A stretch of 64,000 nt of DNA from Nelumbo lutea (GCA_022828595.1 JAKGHH010000001.1:72660401-72724400); one strand, 5' to 3'; positions 36,701-46,710 are shown, numbered from the stretch's first letter. Notes: generated by a model from the letters alone, not told the origin. Numbers and translations are program-made.

Positions 36701-39700
36701 TGAGCACTATACAAAAAATCCCTTCCCAGCCCAGATTTAGCTAGACCATCAGCCACTTGATTTAATTCTCTGGGAATCCATCTAAAACTGCACTGTAAGC
36801 AAGAGGCAAGCGCCCTGATTTCTAACAGAAAATGGGATAGCTTCCACCGGTCAAGAGTTTGTTGGAAGCCCAATTTATAACATCCCTTGAATCTCCTTCC
36901 ACTGCAATGAAACAGAGCTGATGTGACTTGGCAATTCTGAGGCCTTCCAGGAAGGCCCTAGCCTCTGCTTCAGAAGCACCAACAGCCTTGCGAGGGCCAC
37001 TATAGGCCCAAGTCAAATCTCCATTTGCTCTTCAAATTAGACCTCCTATTCCAGCATTTGAGCTGTCCTCTGAAGATCTCCTAAAACTGCCATCAAAGTT
37101 CAGAATGTGCTCACAATCTTGTTTTGGGGTGATTTCAAGAAGAGGCTGAGGGTGAAATGGAGAGGTTGACAGAAGTGCTGGCCAATTACTTTGTATGTTC
37201 TGATTGATACCCTCAAAATCTTTACAATAAAAAAGTCCATTGTTAAGAACATATTTTTTTTTCTTTTTCCAATGGATTAGTTTGAAACGTAATTTAAGAA
37301 TAGCATCAAAATCAAAAAGAAAATCATGTTCCATAAAAGGAAAAGGTTTAACATAAAATAACAACCAAAAGAAGGATACTAAAGTTATATCTCTACTGAA
37401 AGCAACACACAACCAATTGTTGTTCTTTTGACGATGAACCACTTTGGTACAGAGAGTAAATTTGGAGAAAGTGAACAGTCAGTATCGTACTTCAAAGTCT
37501 TAACTGTGGCATGTGAAAACAGTCCTTCCCTTGGTTTGAAGCCTTTATTCTTAAGGTCCGTACAGAGCATTTGATTTTAAATTAAAAAAAAAAAAAAAAA
37601 ACCATCTGCTGTCATAATGACAATACAAACTTGACAAGAAAAAACCACCATAAAAATATAAGAACAAAAGAAATAAAAACTTACAGCCTTTTCAATTGAC
37701 TCGAGCCTTTCCTCAACTTTAGCTTGATGAAGGTATCTAAGAGAATAACCTGCATAACCAATTCATAGTTCAAAAGAGGTAACTACCTTATCTTAACTAA
37801 ATATATCAAAGGTCATCAATAGCTATAAGACATAAAAAAGGTAAGTGATCAAGTTGAATGGAACCAATCTTCCTTGTGTTTGCAACATGAAGAATCTTAC
37901 CACATTGCAACTTGAATAGACATAGTGGTAAGCCAGATATAGTCAGATTCCTTCATTTTAAAGTATGATCTACTCAAGCTCGGGGGATTCCTGAAACTCT
38001 AACCAACTAGCAATTGGAAATTTAGTAACTTATAATCTACTTTACTACAGTTTTGTCATTACCTGTTAGTACTAAGCAAGGAAGCAAAAATCTTTGTTTA
38101 TTACTTGGCGTAATGCTTAATCTCAGACTGGCACAATACAGGTTTGGTTCTTAGAGCAACCACTTTAGTGCCCAAAAAAATTCCAAAAGTTCGGACCATT
38201 TCTAGTCTACCCCTCCTAATACCCCAGATGGCTGGGACCAGCATTAGGTAATGGCCTTTTACATATGTGACTTGGCATCTTAGTTAATCTACCATTTTTT
38301 TATCAGTAAATCTAGAGGCTACTGAGATTTTAACACCCAACCCAACCTACATTCCAATCAGAACAGCTCTCACCAGTCATCTGTCATCAATGAGCCAAGG
38401 ACTAAATTTTAACTTAGTTAATATACCAAAAATCATTCTTGGTGCTCCACTCCATAACCCCAGAAGGTGGAGTTCTAGGTTTACTTTCAGCCTGATAATG
38501 CTAATGATTTGAACGACCAGGTCTATCATGTTTTGTGTCACTTCCATGACCATGATGTTTGCACAACTAACTCTGCTTATTTACTTATTTATTCATTGTT
38601 AGTAATAAGACTATAAGTTTTATACTAAATTTTAACTTAGTTAATATACCAAAAATCATTCTTGGTGCTCCACTCCATAACCCCAGAAGGTGGAGTTCTA
38701 GGTTTACTTTCAGCCTGAGATGCTAACGATTTGAACAACCAGGTCTATAATGTTTTGTGTCACTTCCATGACCATGATGTTTTGCACAACTAACTCTGCT
38801 TATTTACTTATTTATTCATTGTTAGTATAAGACTATAAGTTGAAAGGCAAGGTTGTATGCAAACATTAAATATGAACTTTAACCTTTGATTGATAATGAT
38901 TAGGATGCCTGATTTCTTTTAATCACTTAACCTTTGAATGAGTTGTTTCAATCACCTGCAATGATCAAATTCTGGATTCCCAAATTTTTTATTATCCTGA
39001 TTCCGGTGAGAGCAGCCATCACTTCAGCCTTTGTGGAGTCAGCCAAGCCAACTGGACTGCTAAAAGTCCAGCATATATTGCCCCTTTCGTCCCTTACTGT
39101 ACCTCCAATGCCAGCTAATCCAGGGTTACCTAAGGCACTGCCGTTGAAGTTGAGGGTCATCACTCCTTCACTGATGGGGACAGGGTGCCTCAAGGATGTT
39201 TGCTGGGCTGAGGGAGAAACAGAAAAGGGTAAACATCTCTATTAAGATCATTGCCTGAAAGTCCTTCAACTTATCTTTCGCTTATGTGTTCTTTATATCA
39301 GTAATGTCACATTTCTGTTATTATTTCTAGGCTTCTGGCAGATTTGTATCATCTTTTAATATTTCTTTAGATGACAAAGGTATGATTCTTCAATTTATAT
39401 TTCTTTCTATGTTATTTCTTATTAATCTTAAGTTTCTATTAAGATGTTTAGTGTTTCTTACTGTTCAATTCACACTATCATATGGCATTCTTCAATTAAA
39501 TTTAAATGCCTTGATATCAACTGTATCCCCCCTCTCTTTTTGTTGATGTCTAAAGTGGGAATATTTGTATTAACTATTGGTTACAAAAAGGGGCCACAGA
39601 AACAATACATAGGGCTTTACATCGTTAATGAGATAGAATAATGTACAAAATTTACATGATTTGGCTTCTACATCAAAAGGAGCAAGAAAAATAATTTCCG

Positions 39701-40603
39701 CCCATTATATATATGGTAAAAGCAGTTTTCATATTTCAGATCCTGAAAATTCTGACCCAGAATACCAATTTCATGATTTTCCCTATCAATACTTGGACTG
39801 GGTGATTCTTCCTATTAAAGATATGGCCATTCTTCTCCTTCCACAAGCTCCATCATATTCAAAACAGAGAAAGGTACCATGAGTAAAAGGCCATGATGAC
39901 TGATGAGATCAAGGCTACCAAATCATTTGTAGTAAACCAGTATCTGTGAAAGAGTGCGATTAAGTGGAACCCGGAGGGGGGGTTCGGAGACAGAGAGATG
40001 TGAGTACGGAGTATTGCTATCAATTTAGTTGGTATATATCAAATAGAAACATATTAATTCTGGTTTTTGGTGAGAAGAACATAAAGTGAGAGTGGGGTTT
40101 ATGAACTGTTTCCTTATGACAGCATATTGGAGGTCTTGGTTTCTTTCAATTATCTCTTTTGTGCTCTTCTTATAACTATTGCTTTAATAAGGTATGCAGA
40201 ATATCAAGCTTGAATTTAAGTTTAACTGGGTTTGTAACATATTAATCGAAATTTCAAATCCGTAAAAAGAGAACCAAAATCAGTAAAAACAGAACTAAAA
40301 CTAGTAATTTTACCTAGTTTTAATCGTAAAAGTACCTACCAACCCATGCAGTAGCAATTGATGCTAAAGAAGTTGAGATTGTAAATACCACCCTGTGTCT
40401 CTCAAAAATGTCCTTAAAAAAAACAAATTCAACAGCAAAATTAATCAGAAAACAGCAAAATATTACCTCTTTAATCAGAATCGAATAATTTAATCTCGTA
40501 TAAGACCCTAAGAAATGTGGAAAAGGAAGAGTACTTTGGTCGAAAAATAGGTTTCCTGAGCAGCAGACCAAGAGTTCAAAGCCTTCCTTCTCAAGCGAGG
40601 CAT
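24558..40603 (-). CDS. Conserved plant small membrane protein of unknown function, five exons, about 180 aa
   Basis: Five minus-strand exons join in frame: 40603-40535, 40412-40340, 37749-37685, 34342-34233, 24783-24558 (69+73+65+110+226 = 543 bp, 180 codons plus stop). All introns are GT-AG. The product starts MPRLRRKALNSWSAAQETYF. It has a first hydrophobic segment (VVFTISTSLASIATAWVGYS), an amphipathic linker with RLESIEKAMKNNYHIEHAEI, and a second hydrophobic segment (TTCIATAGTSLIIGYGLGW). A basic tail with WRGGKWYANRKFRREQMKLL follows. From memory this layout belongs to a conserved, uncharacterised plant protein family, probably organellar or membrane-bound; no function is claimed. The introns carry an AU SINE, a full copia element and LINE fragments, yet the frame and splice sites are intact. 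Confidence 0.85.
26603..26774 (-). mobile_element. AU SINE (tRNA-derived short interspersed element)
   Basis: Read on the minus strand it begins near GGCCTTGGCACAATGG (box A-like), passes a decayed box B region near GGGCTAAAATCTTGG, then CCCCAGACCCCACATTGG and CACTGGGCTACCC, and ends in an oligo(T) tail. This matches the plant AU SINE family as I know it. A 10-bp duplication GCTCCAATAA flanks it (26593-26602 and 26775-26784). It lies in intron 4 of the host gene, in the same orientation. Confidence 0.88.
26867..27234 (+). repeat. 5' LTR of copia element
   Basis: 368 bp with a TATA-like CCTATAAATATTAAG at about 27061 and a pyrimidine-rich leader region downstream. Followed directly by the tRNA-Met-type primer-binding site. 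Confidence 0.92.
27235..27247 (+). other. Primer-binding site of copia element
   Basis: TGGTATCAAAGCC differs by one base from TGGTATCAGAGCC, the complement of the initiator tRNA-Met 3' end used by copia elements. Confidence 0.9.
28042..28938 (+). pseudogene. Copia gag with zinc knuckle (two in-frame TAG stops)
   Basis: ATG at 28042 starts MEFKGQGESSFGNHSYGSNY, followed by the UBN2-type capsid core (YLEWAQSAMMAI, IWDVVKETYSQ, YFSTLKSLWHEID). A TAG at 28570 interrupts the frame, which then continues to the nucleocapsid knuckle CEHCKKPKHTKDTCWKLH near 28760-28810. A second TAG is at 28936. The product would coat retrotransposon RNA in the particle. Confidence 0.9.
28939..30300 (+). pseudogene. 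Copia protease and integrase (frameshifted)
   Basis: WVIDSGASDHMTSL gives the aspartic protease DSGA motif. MLWHNRLGHLSFKSLKSLFP followed by CESCEFAKH is the integrase HHCC zinc finger. The DDE residues are in FDIVHTDVWG, VLRSDNA and NGVAERKN. A frameshift near 29695, a TAG at 29942 just before NGVAERKN, and another shift near 30155 break the chain. A final part (GKRFVSMDVTFFEETPYY, about 30283-30340) closes the integrase region. Confidence 0.9.
30343..30500 (+). repeat. In-frame 63-bp tandem repeat in copia linker
   Basis: Two to three copies of a unit coding PQGESSESGSGAVLSFF lie between integrase and reverse transcriptase, in the frame of the preceding segment. The copies differ by few bases, so the expansion is young. 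Confidence 0.8.
30962..32075 (+). pseudogene. Copia reverse transcriptase
   Basis: The frame is open for 405 codons. It starts PEWKDAMQVEMDTLLKNKTW, then GCRWVFTVK, RLVAKGFTQTYGIDYLETFA, QMDVKNVFLNGDLQEEVYM, the catalytic AVYVDDIVVT, and the late motifs DLGALRYFLGIKVAR and GNLLYLCLTRPDINYAVSVV. All expected RVT_2 blocks are present and the YVDD box is intact. VKNVFL replaces the usual VKNAFL, a minor change. The frame diverges from the family near 32030 through a frameshift into RNase H. Confidence 0.92.
32080..32390 (+). pseudogene. Copia RNase H
   Basis: GGNLVSWRSKKQNVVSRSSA, EYRSMANGVAEILWLRSLLE, LYCDNQAVISIAHNPVQRDR, and KHIEVDRHFVRERV are the copia RNase H blocks with the catalytic Glu and Asp residues. 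It is shifted from the RT frame, and the final LADILTK-type motif lies after a second shift near 32385 (YVARGYPHQG). Confidence 0.9.
32492..32871 (+). repeat. 3' LTR of copia element
   Basis: 380 bp; begins after CTTGAGGGGGAG and ends TTCTACT, followed by the CAGCT duplication. Nearly identical to the 5' LTR. Confidence 0.92.
32877..33836. other. Intron 4 sequence without recognised feature
   Basis: A minus-strand frame (32910-33158) was examined and does not match a known family. DLFRMNRPWLFGHIGDTDTW on the minus strand upstream of it could be an old coding remnant, but I cannot name it. Confidence 0.4.
33857..34177 (+). mobile_element. 5'-truncated LINE tail, 36 bp from exon 4 splice donor
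   Basis: A 20-bp duplication ACATCCAA(A/T)ACGAAGAAATT flanks the insert (33837-33856, 34178-34197). The insert contains AILWTIWLERNSRIF, the conserved LINE zf-RVT end, then non-coding sequence and a poly(A) tail at about 34164-34177. It lies inside intron 4, in opposite orientation to the gene. Confidence 0.88.
34233..34342 (-). CDS. Host gene exon 4
   Basis: Acceptor GAGCACAG precedes ATGAAAAACAAC; donor GG|GTTTGC. It encodes MKNNYHIEHAEIKKIVGSGS followed by the second hydrophobic segment (ISTTTCIATAGTSLIIG), phase 0 in and phase 2 out. Confidence 0.85.
34848..35197 (-). mobile_element. 5'-truncated LINE with RNase H end (minus), in intron 3
   Basis: ATGCATGTGTATGTGT is duplicated on both sides (34832-34847, 35198-35213). 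On the minus strand the insert carries KVVVGWL, VQWVSRSANAMADSLAKQG (RNase H C-terminus) at 34990-35199, and ends in a 3' tail and poly(A), seen as poly(T) at about 34852-34863. Confidence 0.87.
35214..36450 (+). other. Acidic, lysine-rich degenerate ORF region in intron 3 (unidentified)
   Basis: Plus-strand frames at 35302-35493, 35536-35790, 35774-36148 and 36081-36446 are long for intronic sequence and share charged, low-complexity composition (for example EEVVVGKLGVDLG, FEQRREESLKKNVVGEGGE). The pattern suits a broken ORF1-type region of a LINE, but no diagnostic motif was seen. Confidence 0.3.
36577..37229 (-). mobile_element. 5'-truncated LINE with RNase H (minus), in intron 3
   Basis: Minus-strand RNase H with all three acidic positions: LNFDGSFRRSSEDSSNAGIG, SEAEARAFLEGLRIAKSH, AVEGDSRDVINWA, and the end motif WIPRELNQVADGLAKSG. 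Frames change twice. A 3' poly(A) (plus-strand poly(T) at about 36575-36581) and approximate duplication AAAAAG(C/T)C(T/C)ATTGTT at 36562-36576 and 37230-37244 bound it. Confidence 0.82.
37685..37749 (-). CDS. Host gene exon 3
   Basis: Acceptor TTATGCAG precedes GTTATTCTC; donor GCT|GTAAGT. It encodes (G)YSLRYLHQAKVEERLESIEKA, phase 1 in and phase 0 out. Confidence 0.85.
38401..38846. repeat. Tandem duplication of a 223-bp unit in intron 2
   Basis: ACTAAATTTTAACTTAG starts both copies (38401 and 38624). They are nearly identical through GGTGCTCCACTCCATAACC, TTGTGTCACTTCCATGACC and TTACTTATTTATTCATTG. Differences are a few substitutions and 1-bp indels, so the event is recent. Confidence 0.9.
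38941..39240 (-). pseudogene. LINE RNase H fragment, first catalytic Asp replaced
   Basis: MTLNFNGSALGNPGLAGIGG, KAEVMAALTGIRIIKN and LIIAGD on the minus strand are RNase H motifs. The first Asp is Asn (NFNGS instead of NFDGS). The fragment stops abruptly after the second Asp and has no poly(A) tail, so both ends are truncated. It lies in intron 2 of the host gene. Confidence 0.82.
39241..40339. other. Intron 2 sequence; no feature recognised
   Basis: A plus-strand frame at 39661-39882 was examined and matches no family I know. The rest is AT-rich intron. Confidence 0.5.
40340..40412 (-). CDS. Host gene exon 2
   Basis: Acceptor TTTTTTAAG precedes GACATTTTTGAG; donor TTG|GTAGGT. It encodes DIFERHRVVFTIST, then SLASIATAWV(G), the first hydrophobic segment, phase 0 in and phase 1 out. 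An alternative donor 4 bases on (AG|GTACTT) would break the frame with exon 3. Confidence 0.85.
40535..40603 (-). CDS. Host gene exon 1 (start)
   Basis: ATG at 40603 opens MPRLRRKALNSWSAAQETYF then STK; donor AAA|GTACTC. The start is chosen because the peptide joins exon 2 in phase 0 and the basic N-terminus fits this family. The 5' leader lies right of 40603. Confidence 0.8.
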
Positions 40604-40800
40604 GGCCAGAGGTCCAAAAATTGAGGTTCCGTAACTCCTTAATCGATGCATTCTACGCCAGAACTGGTCGATCAGTCCAGTTCCCGAGTTCTTCGATTCC
40701 TTTTTACGATATCATATGCGGGATTTTACCACTCCGGAGTCCGGAGAGGGAAAGCTCCTCGTGTTGATAGTCCAGAAAGGAAAGGGAACTTCTATTTTTG
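40604..40800 (-). promoter_or_regulatory. Probable 5' UTR and promoter of the host gene
   Basis: Less AT-rich than its surroundings and next to the start codon. No clear TATA box was identified. The plus-strand frame here is not considered a gene. Confidence 0.4.
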
Positions 40801-40829
40801 CTTCAGAACACCCGTCCCTAGCAAAAAGA

Positions 40830-41310
40830 TGACCCAACACGCAAACCCGATCCAACCCAACCCGAAAATAGGGTTAAGATCTCATTTTTAACTACCTGCG
40901 AATGGGTTGATTTTGAATAACCCGCTAACCCGATTTTCAGGTCTAATTGAGACCGTTTATATATTGTTAGAAGTGTCCACTCTAATCTTGATTATTTAGT
41001 CTTTACACTTTATTGTTTACTCTTTAAATTATTGTATGTTCCAATTTTTTTATTTTATTTTTAGAATTTTAAGCTTAATTCTTGTAATTTTAGCATTTTT
41101 TTATATTTTTCTTTATTTTTAAATTTCTAATTATTTTTAGGGATGACCCGAATTAACCCATGGGTTAGTCCTAACCTGAACAGTTAGGGTTAAGGTCTAG
41201 CATTTGCCAACAAAATCTGAAAGCAACCCACCCATATCCACCACAAATTGTCTTGACCCAACCCAAACCCGATCCACCCAACCCAATTGCCAAGTCTACC
41301 CTATACTTTT
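40830..41310. repeat. Repeat rich in AACCCGA/CCCAACCC words, probable old MITE
   Basis: The two flanks (40838-40960 and 41140-41300) are dense in ACCCGATCCAACCC-like words around an AT-rich core, the same design as the other MITEs here. Ends and target duplications were not resolved. Confidence 0.45.
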
Positions 41311-41399
41311 AGTGTCTTAAATTTAGTCCCTATTATTTTTTACAACACTTAACCCCCCTCTTTACTTTTATATCATTACAAATAACTCCTTCCATTTGG

Positions 41400-41985
41400 T
41401 GATCATTTCTCAGCCCGACACAAAAATTCTTGGCTTGGGCAAAGTCTGAATCTGCTCTTTAAAGAGCGCTCCTCACACCAACCTCACATCATTTACCAGT
41501 CGCACATCGAGAACATCTTTCGTACGACTTCGGATTTGTTCCTCAAAGAGCACGTCTCACACCAACCTCATAGCTCGTTTGGCCATGCATCTAGAACATC
41601 TTCGTACTTAAAAATATTTATTCATGGGAAGATGTTCCCATTGAAACGTGTTGTGAGGTCAGTGCGGGGCATGCTCTGTGAGGAACAGATCCAAACTCTT
41701 GTACTTACAAGTTATTATTCATGGAAGATGTTCCCAAATCCCAATACACAACGGGATGTGATTATGAGGTCAGTGTGAGGAATAAATCCCAGTTTGCTTG
41801 GGCATAGGAATTTGGATTTGCTTCTCATAGAATGCATCTCACACCGACTTCACAGCCTTATCCCACCATGTATTAGTAACATTAATAATAATACAAAATA
41901 CCAAAGATGTTCCTGATGCGCGGCCAAGAGGTGTTGTGAGGAGAGCTATGTGAGGAGCAGATCTAGGCTCTCAGCATATATTTGG
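41400..41985. repeat. Complex foldback repeat
   Basis: Blocks such as CTCACACCAACCTCA, AGAACATCTTCGTAC and GAAGATGTTCCCA recur with their inverses (TGAGGTCAGTGTGAGG, GAGGAACAGATCC). At least two imperfect hairpin units are chained. The short open frame at 41536-41778 lies in it and is not a gene. Confidence 0.5.
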
Positions 41986-42293
41986 GTAGAAGACTTCTAG
42001 GAGTGCTTGGATTCGACTATGATATGGGAAAGATATGATATCTAAAAAACTTATGACTAGTCAACTAGAATCAAAATGTGGTAACCAATCAGATGTTATT
42101 TGTCAAAATTCATGGATGAGTTTTGATTGGTCAAAACTCTTCTGAAACCATGTCTTTCCTGCATTATAGATTTTCTTGTGCTTAATAATATGAATGTTTG
42201 GTGGATAAGTGCTTCTTTCAAACGGGGTAGCATATGCATTCTGATAACTAGGCGGTGGATCAAGATAGGACCAGAAATGTAATAAGCGTGATT

Positions 42294-42588
42294 AAGGCTA
42301 TGTTTGGGGGGCTTTTCTTCTCTAAACGGGCTTTTAAATAAGCACTTTTGAATAAGTGTTTATAAGAAAAGCATTTTTTATCCTTTGGTGGTACTTGGCT
42401 TTTTTTTTTTTAATTGCAACATAAAAAGCTAAGAGCCATTATATTTTCATTTTTTAAATGGGCATTTTGATAAAAAAAAAAGTCCATTTGCAATTGTTTC
42501 ATCATAAATGCTTTTTGGTGCTTTTGGACTTTTTAAGCATTGTTCCCAATAAGCACTTAAAAGAAAAACTCCCAAATAGACACTTAAA
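42294..42588. mobile_element. Foldback MITE, about 295 bp
   Basis: The left end TTAAGGCTATGTTTGGGGGG pairs with the inverse of the right end (TTAAGTGTCTATTTGGGAG). AAGCACTT words occur in both arms. Non-coding. Confidence 0.65.
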
Positions 42589-43894
42589 CATGCCCTTCAT
42601 TTTTCAAAGAAACTTAAACATTCCTTCCCATTGTTATCTCAAATGGTTTGAGGCAAAAGACATTTTTGCCTTTAAGGTCTTACCTTAAATGCAAACTTGC
42701 AAACCCTACCTTGTAATGTTACAATTTGTTGAAGGGGTGTTTTGTAACCTAGATGAGAAATTGGTGGGTTTGGAAAGGTCCACACCACACCACTATGGTA
42801 GGGAACACACCATATCATAGTCCACACTTGCAGTTGTGTTTTGTAGGTGTGGCACACTTTTTGATTTTATACATCTCACATACAATTTGTAAAATAGCTA
42901 CACAATCGATTATAAATAAGTAATTATACTCAATAACTCTAATTAATTTGGAAATATCATCGATAAATTCATATTAAACAATAAAAAATTTATTTTAACA
43001 AAAAATAAGTGAAAAAATAATTAAAAATAACAAAAATATTTTTTATTAAAAAAATAAATAATGCAATGAATAATTATTGAATTATTTAAAACTTCAATAA
43101 AAAGAATAGAACTTATGCTAAAAAGTTAGAAGGTACATGATACATCATCAAATTATAGCTTCAGGGGTGTAAAGGTAAAAAAAACAACAAAATACTAAGA
43201 ATCTTTTTGTCCAATGGTGGATGAGGACCATCCAAGAAAAATAAGCATGGATGAGAAATTGATGTGGGACCATTCCCAATGAACCGAACACCGTAAATGG
43301 GACCAAAAGAATCAAGAGAATCAATATTTGATGGGACCATTCTTATTTGAGTAAAAATAATCAAGAGAATCAATATTTGAGTAAAAGTAATCAAGAGAAT
43401 CAATAATTAAGCTTGAATCTCTTGCAAGCAAAATCTCTGTGCACATGACATCCAGTTGCATATTATGTTAAATTCATAGGGAGATATTCTGACTCTATAG
43501 TTACATGCTCATACTTGCAAAATGTGTGCATCAGATTGCCTTGTAGAAGATGGGAGAAACCATTAAAGGAACTTGTAAGGGGCATTCTACAACATAATAT
43601 ATTAGTTTTCATTTGCTTTTAGAATTGCTACATCAGCAAAAACAAAAAAAACAAAACAAAAATATGTTCTTGAACTCCATTTTTGTCTTCCTTCAAAGGA
43701 AAAAAATCAAATTAGTGTTTTTTTTTCAAAAATAATACATATTTTTGGAACCATCAAAATAATGGATTTTGGAAATAAAAACAAATTTTGTAGTATAGAA
43801 ATTACATGCTTTATGGAAATAACTAAATAAAACATGTTTTGAAACCAAGAACATATTTCTGATTTGAATTTTGAAAAACACATACATGCACACA
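42589..43894. other. AT-rich non-coding; short tandem repeat at 43309-43411
   Basis: AATCAAGAGAATCAATA occurs three times between 43309 and 43411 with spacers of about 15-40 bp. Nothing else recognised. Confidence 0.5.
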
Positions 43895-43899
43895 AAACC

Positions 43900-44194
43900 T
43901 ATTCTAGAATACTCAAGAACATTCTAAGAATTATGAGAATTCCCACATGGGTTAAGTCAATGATTCTTGATATGTATATATATATATATATATATATACA
44001 TCTTAGAACATTTACATGAATGTTCTCGACTTAATTTTCATAATTCTTAGAACATTTACATGAATGTTCTTGACTTAACCCATTGATTTTTGCTTGCAGC
44101 AAGACAGATTCACTTTGATCATTGTCACGGCTTTGGTAATAATAATAAATGAAAATTATTATGAAGTTTTTCTTCTACCCATTGCATTTTGTCA
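43900..44194 (+). repeat. 5' LTR of second copia element
   Basis: 295 bp. Contains an internal (TA)n run and a 44-bp tandem duplication with the palindrome AGAACATTTACATGAATGTTCT-like core (44003 and 44047). The right LTR lacks this middle part. Confidence 0.75.
43902..43924 (+). promoter_or_regulatory. Heat-shock-element-like array in 5' LTR
   Basis: Five alternating units with 2-bp spacers: TTC-ta-GAA-ta-CTC-aa-GAA-ca-TTC. Four of five match the heat-shock element unit, all in the correct 5-bp phase. Further GAAnnTTC pairs occur at about 44020 and 44065. Activity is inferred only from sequence. Confidence 0.55.
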
Positions 44195-44207
44195 TGGTAT
44201 TAGAGCC
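44195..44207 (+). other. Primer-binding site of second copia element
   Basis: TGGTATTAGAGCC, one base from the initiator tRNA-Met complement. Confidence 0.85.
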
Positions 44208-44539
44208 TTGACAATGATCAAAGTGAACCCACCTCGCTACGTGCAAAAATCAGATGGTTAAGCTTCGTCAGTTGTGATCATAGATCTCTAGTGTCCAAGA
44301 TTCATTGTCAACACCTCTGTTTGGTTGAATTTTTTATGTTACAATTATTGGTCTCTGACATCCAAGAATCATTGACACCGCCTTATTTCTTGGTGATCTT
44401 CATTACTTTGTTTTTTATCTTTCTTAAACTTTAGTGCTCTATTCTCTGTTTTTATGGTTGATCTTGATCCCATGTCCCCATATTACCTCCATCTGTTTGA
44501 TCTTCTATCCTCTTACAAGTGACAACTATTCAACATGGC

Positions 44540-45250
44540 AATGAGCAATGCGTAATGCATTGTATGCCAAAATTAAATTTTCATTCTTAGATGGAACTCT
44601 GTAATGCCCAAATCCATTTGCAGCTAAAGATCATATGTGGATTAAATGTAACTCCATGGTGATTTCATGGACTTAATTATTTATCTCGTGAACTCCATGG
44701 AAGTGTTGCTTATGCTGATACTACTAGTGAGATCTGGAAAGATCTTGAAGAAAGATTTTCGCAAGGCAATGCCCCACGCATCCATCAACTGAAGTGTGAT
44801 ATTTCCCTTCTACACCAAGGAGATTTATCCATTGCTTCACATTTTACAAAGATGAAGTCTTTGGGATGAATCAGCTATTCTCAGTCAAACAGCAAATGTG
44901 GCCCTACTAAAGAAATTGTTGCAGATCATGACAAAGACAAGATTTATCACTTTCTGATGGACTCGAATGACATCTTCAATAGCATTCTTTCCAAGATCCT
45001 AGCTTTTGAGCCCCTTCCTATGATGAGTTGAGTATATGCTCTAGTTGTCCAAGAGGAGAAACACTAGTTAATTATGTCTTAGAAAAGCTTGCCTCTTCCT
45101 GATGTTGTTGTTTTATTTGTTTCTTCGAGATCCAATAATTATTTTTGATTCGGTGATAGTCCTCAACCATGCCCACGCTGTGAACACTAGGACCATCTTA
45201 AAGAACGATGCTATGAATTGATCAGCTATCCCGAAGGTTGGGAAAAATGA
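44540..45250 (+). pseudogene. Copia gag remnant
   Basis: Broken frames give EIWKDLEERFSQGNAPRIHQ and LKCDISLLHQGDLSIASHFT, the UBN2-type gag core, and near 45170-45240 a knuckle-like CPRCEH...DHLKERCYELISYPEGW. Many stops. Confidence 0.75.
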
Positions 45251-45399
45251 AAGCCAACTCACAAGCCAAAACATAGCACTCAACAAAGCACTCCAAGTGT
45301 TGGCTCTTCATTTGCTATCATGGCATGCTCTATAACTGGATCTTCCTCAATGTCCGACCTCACTTTTTATCAAGACTAGCAACTGATGTGATTGTTGAA

Positions 45400-46710
45400 C
45401 ACTAATTCCACACCCTATGTGTCACCAATACCTTTGGTAAATCACTTCATCTTATTCATCGGATACTTGATAATAGAGCTTCCAACCATATTGTCTCCAC
45501 CAATGATTTGTTTCTCCACTACACCACTTTAAATCCCATTTTGTTGGTCCACTTGCCCAATGATTCAACTTTTAAGGCCACATGCATAGGTCCTATCTTC
45601 TTAAATCAGCATCATATTGTGCATTACATTCTTTATGTGCTTAAATTCAAATTTAATCTATTATCCATTGCTAAACCACCCTCCAATTACATTGTACTAT
45701 TGTTTTTTTCCAATGATTCCTACATGCTTCAGGACCCTACTTCAATGACATGGATTGGCAAGGGGATGCTACTTAATGGCATTTATTTGTTTACAGATTG
45801 TATTACCTACAACGACTCTCTCTATTCGAACTGATGTTGAATACTTAACATGGCACAATTGCCTAGGACATGCTCTAGCATGTCAATTATCTCTCTTATT
45901 TCATGGTCATGTTTCTGCACTAAATAATGCTCGTGACATATGTGAAAGAGCCAAACATACTTACGTTCCTTTTCCAATAAACTTGTCTATAGCATCTGCC
46001 CCATTTGAACTAGTTCATTGTGATATATGGGGTGCTTATCACACACCCACACACTCTAGTGCTCAGTTTTTTCTAACAATAGTAGATGATTATAGTCGTT
46101 GTACTTGGTTATTTATCATGAAAAATAAATTAGATACCTTTTGTCTCTTCTTATCCTTTTGTAATAAGGTAAAAACCTAATTCCATATGGTGGTCTTTAT
46201 TGTTCAATTTGATAATGGCATGGAATTTTTGTGTAGACCTATGCACAAATATTTCATGGACAATGGTATAATACACCAATGCTCCCATGTTGATTCACCT
46301 CAACAGAATGGGATTGTTGAGAGAAAACACTGACACCTATTGGAAATGGCTCATGCCTTAAGATTTCAAGCTTATCTCCTGTTGAAATTTTGGGGAGAAT
46401 GTGTTTTGACTGTAGCCTATTTAATTAATCACTTGCCCTCAACTCCTTTACGTGGCAAATCTCCTTATGAACTCCTATTTGGTGTGCTTCCACGTTATGA
46501 TCATCTCTGCACCTTTGGCTGCTTATGCTATGTTCAAGAAAGACCAATCTCTAAGGACAAGTTTGATCCACAAGCATCTTGGTGTATATTTGTTAGTTAC
46601 CCATTTGGTCAGAAAGGTTACTGAGTCTACAACTTAGACTCCAACAAATTCTTTACATCTTGAGATGTTTCATTTTATGAACATGAATTTCCTTTTGCCT
46701 ACATACCTTA
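45400..46710 (+). pseudogene. Copia protease and integrase remnant
   Basis: DNRASNHI stands where DSGATxHI is expected for the protease, with the active Asp kept but Gly lost. LTWHNCLGHA and CERAKHTYVPF are the integrase zinc finger. FELVHCDIWGAYHTP, VQFDNGMEF and PQQNGIVERKH give the DDE triad, and FWGECVLTVAYLINHLPSTP follows. Stops at 46178 and 46332 and others interrupt it. Confidence 0.82.

Noticed and set aside
39661..39882. Possible coding exon ISAHYIYGKSSFHISDPENS
   Set aside because: On the plus strand inside an intron of the minus-strand gene, without an ATG, convincing splice sites or a recognised family.
43980..44000. (TA)n run in the copia LTR as a possible origin or regulatory site
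   Set aside because: Simple sequence, absent from the other LTR; no sign of function.
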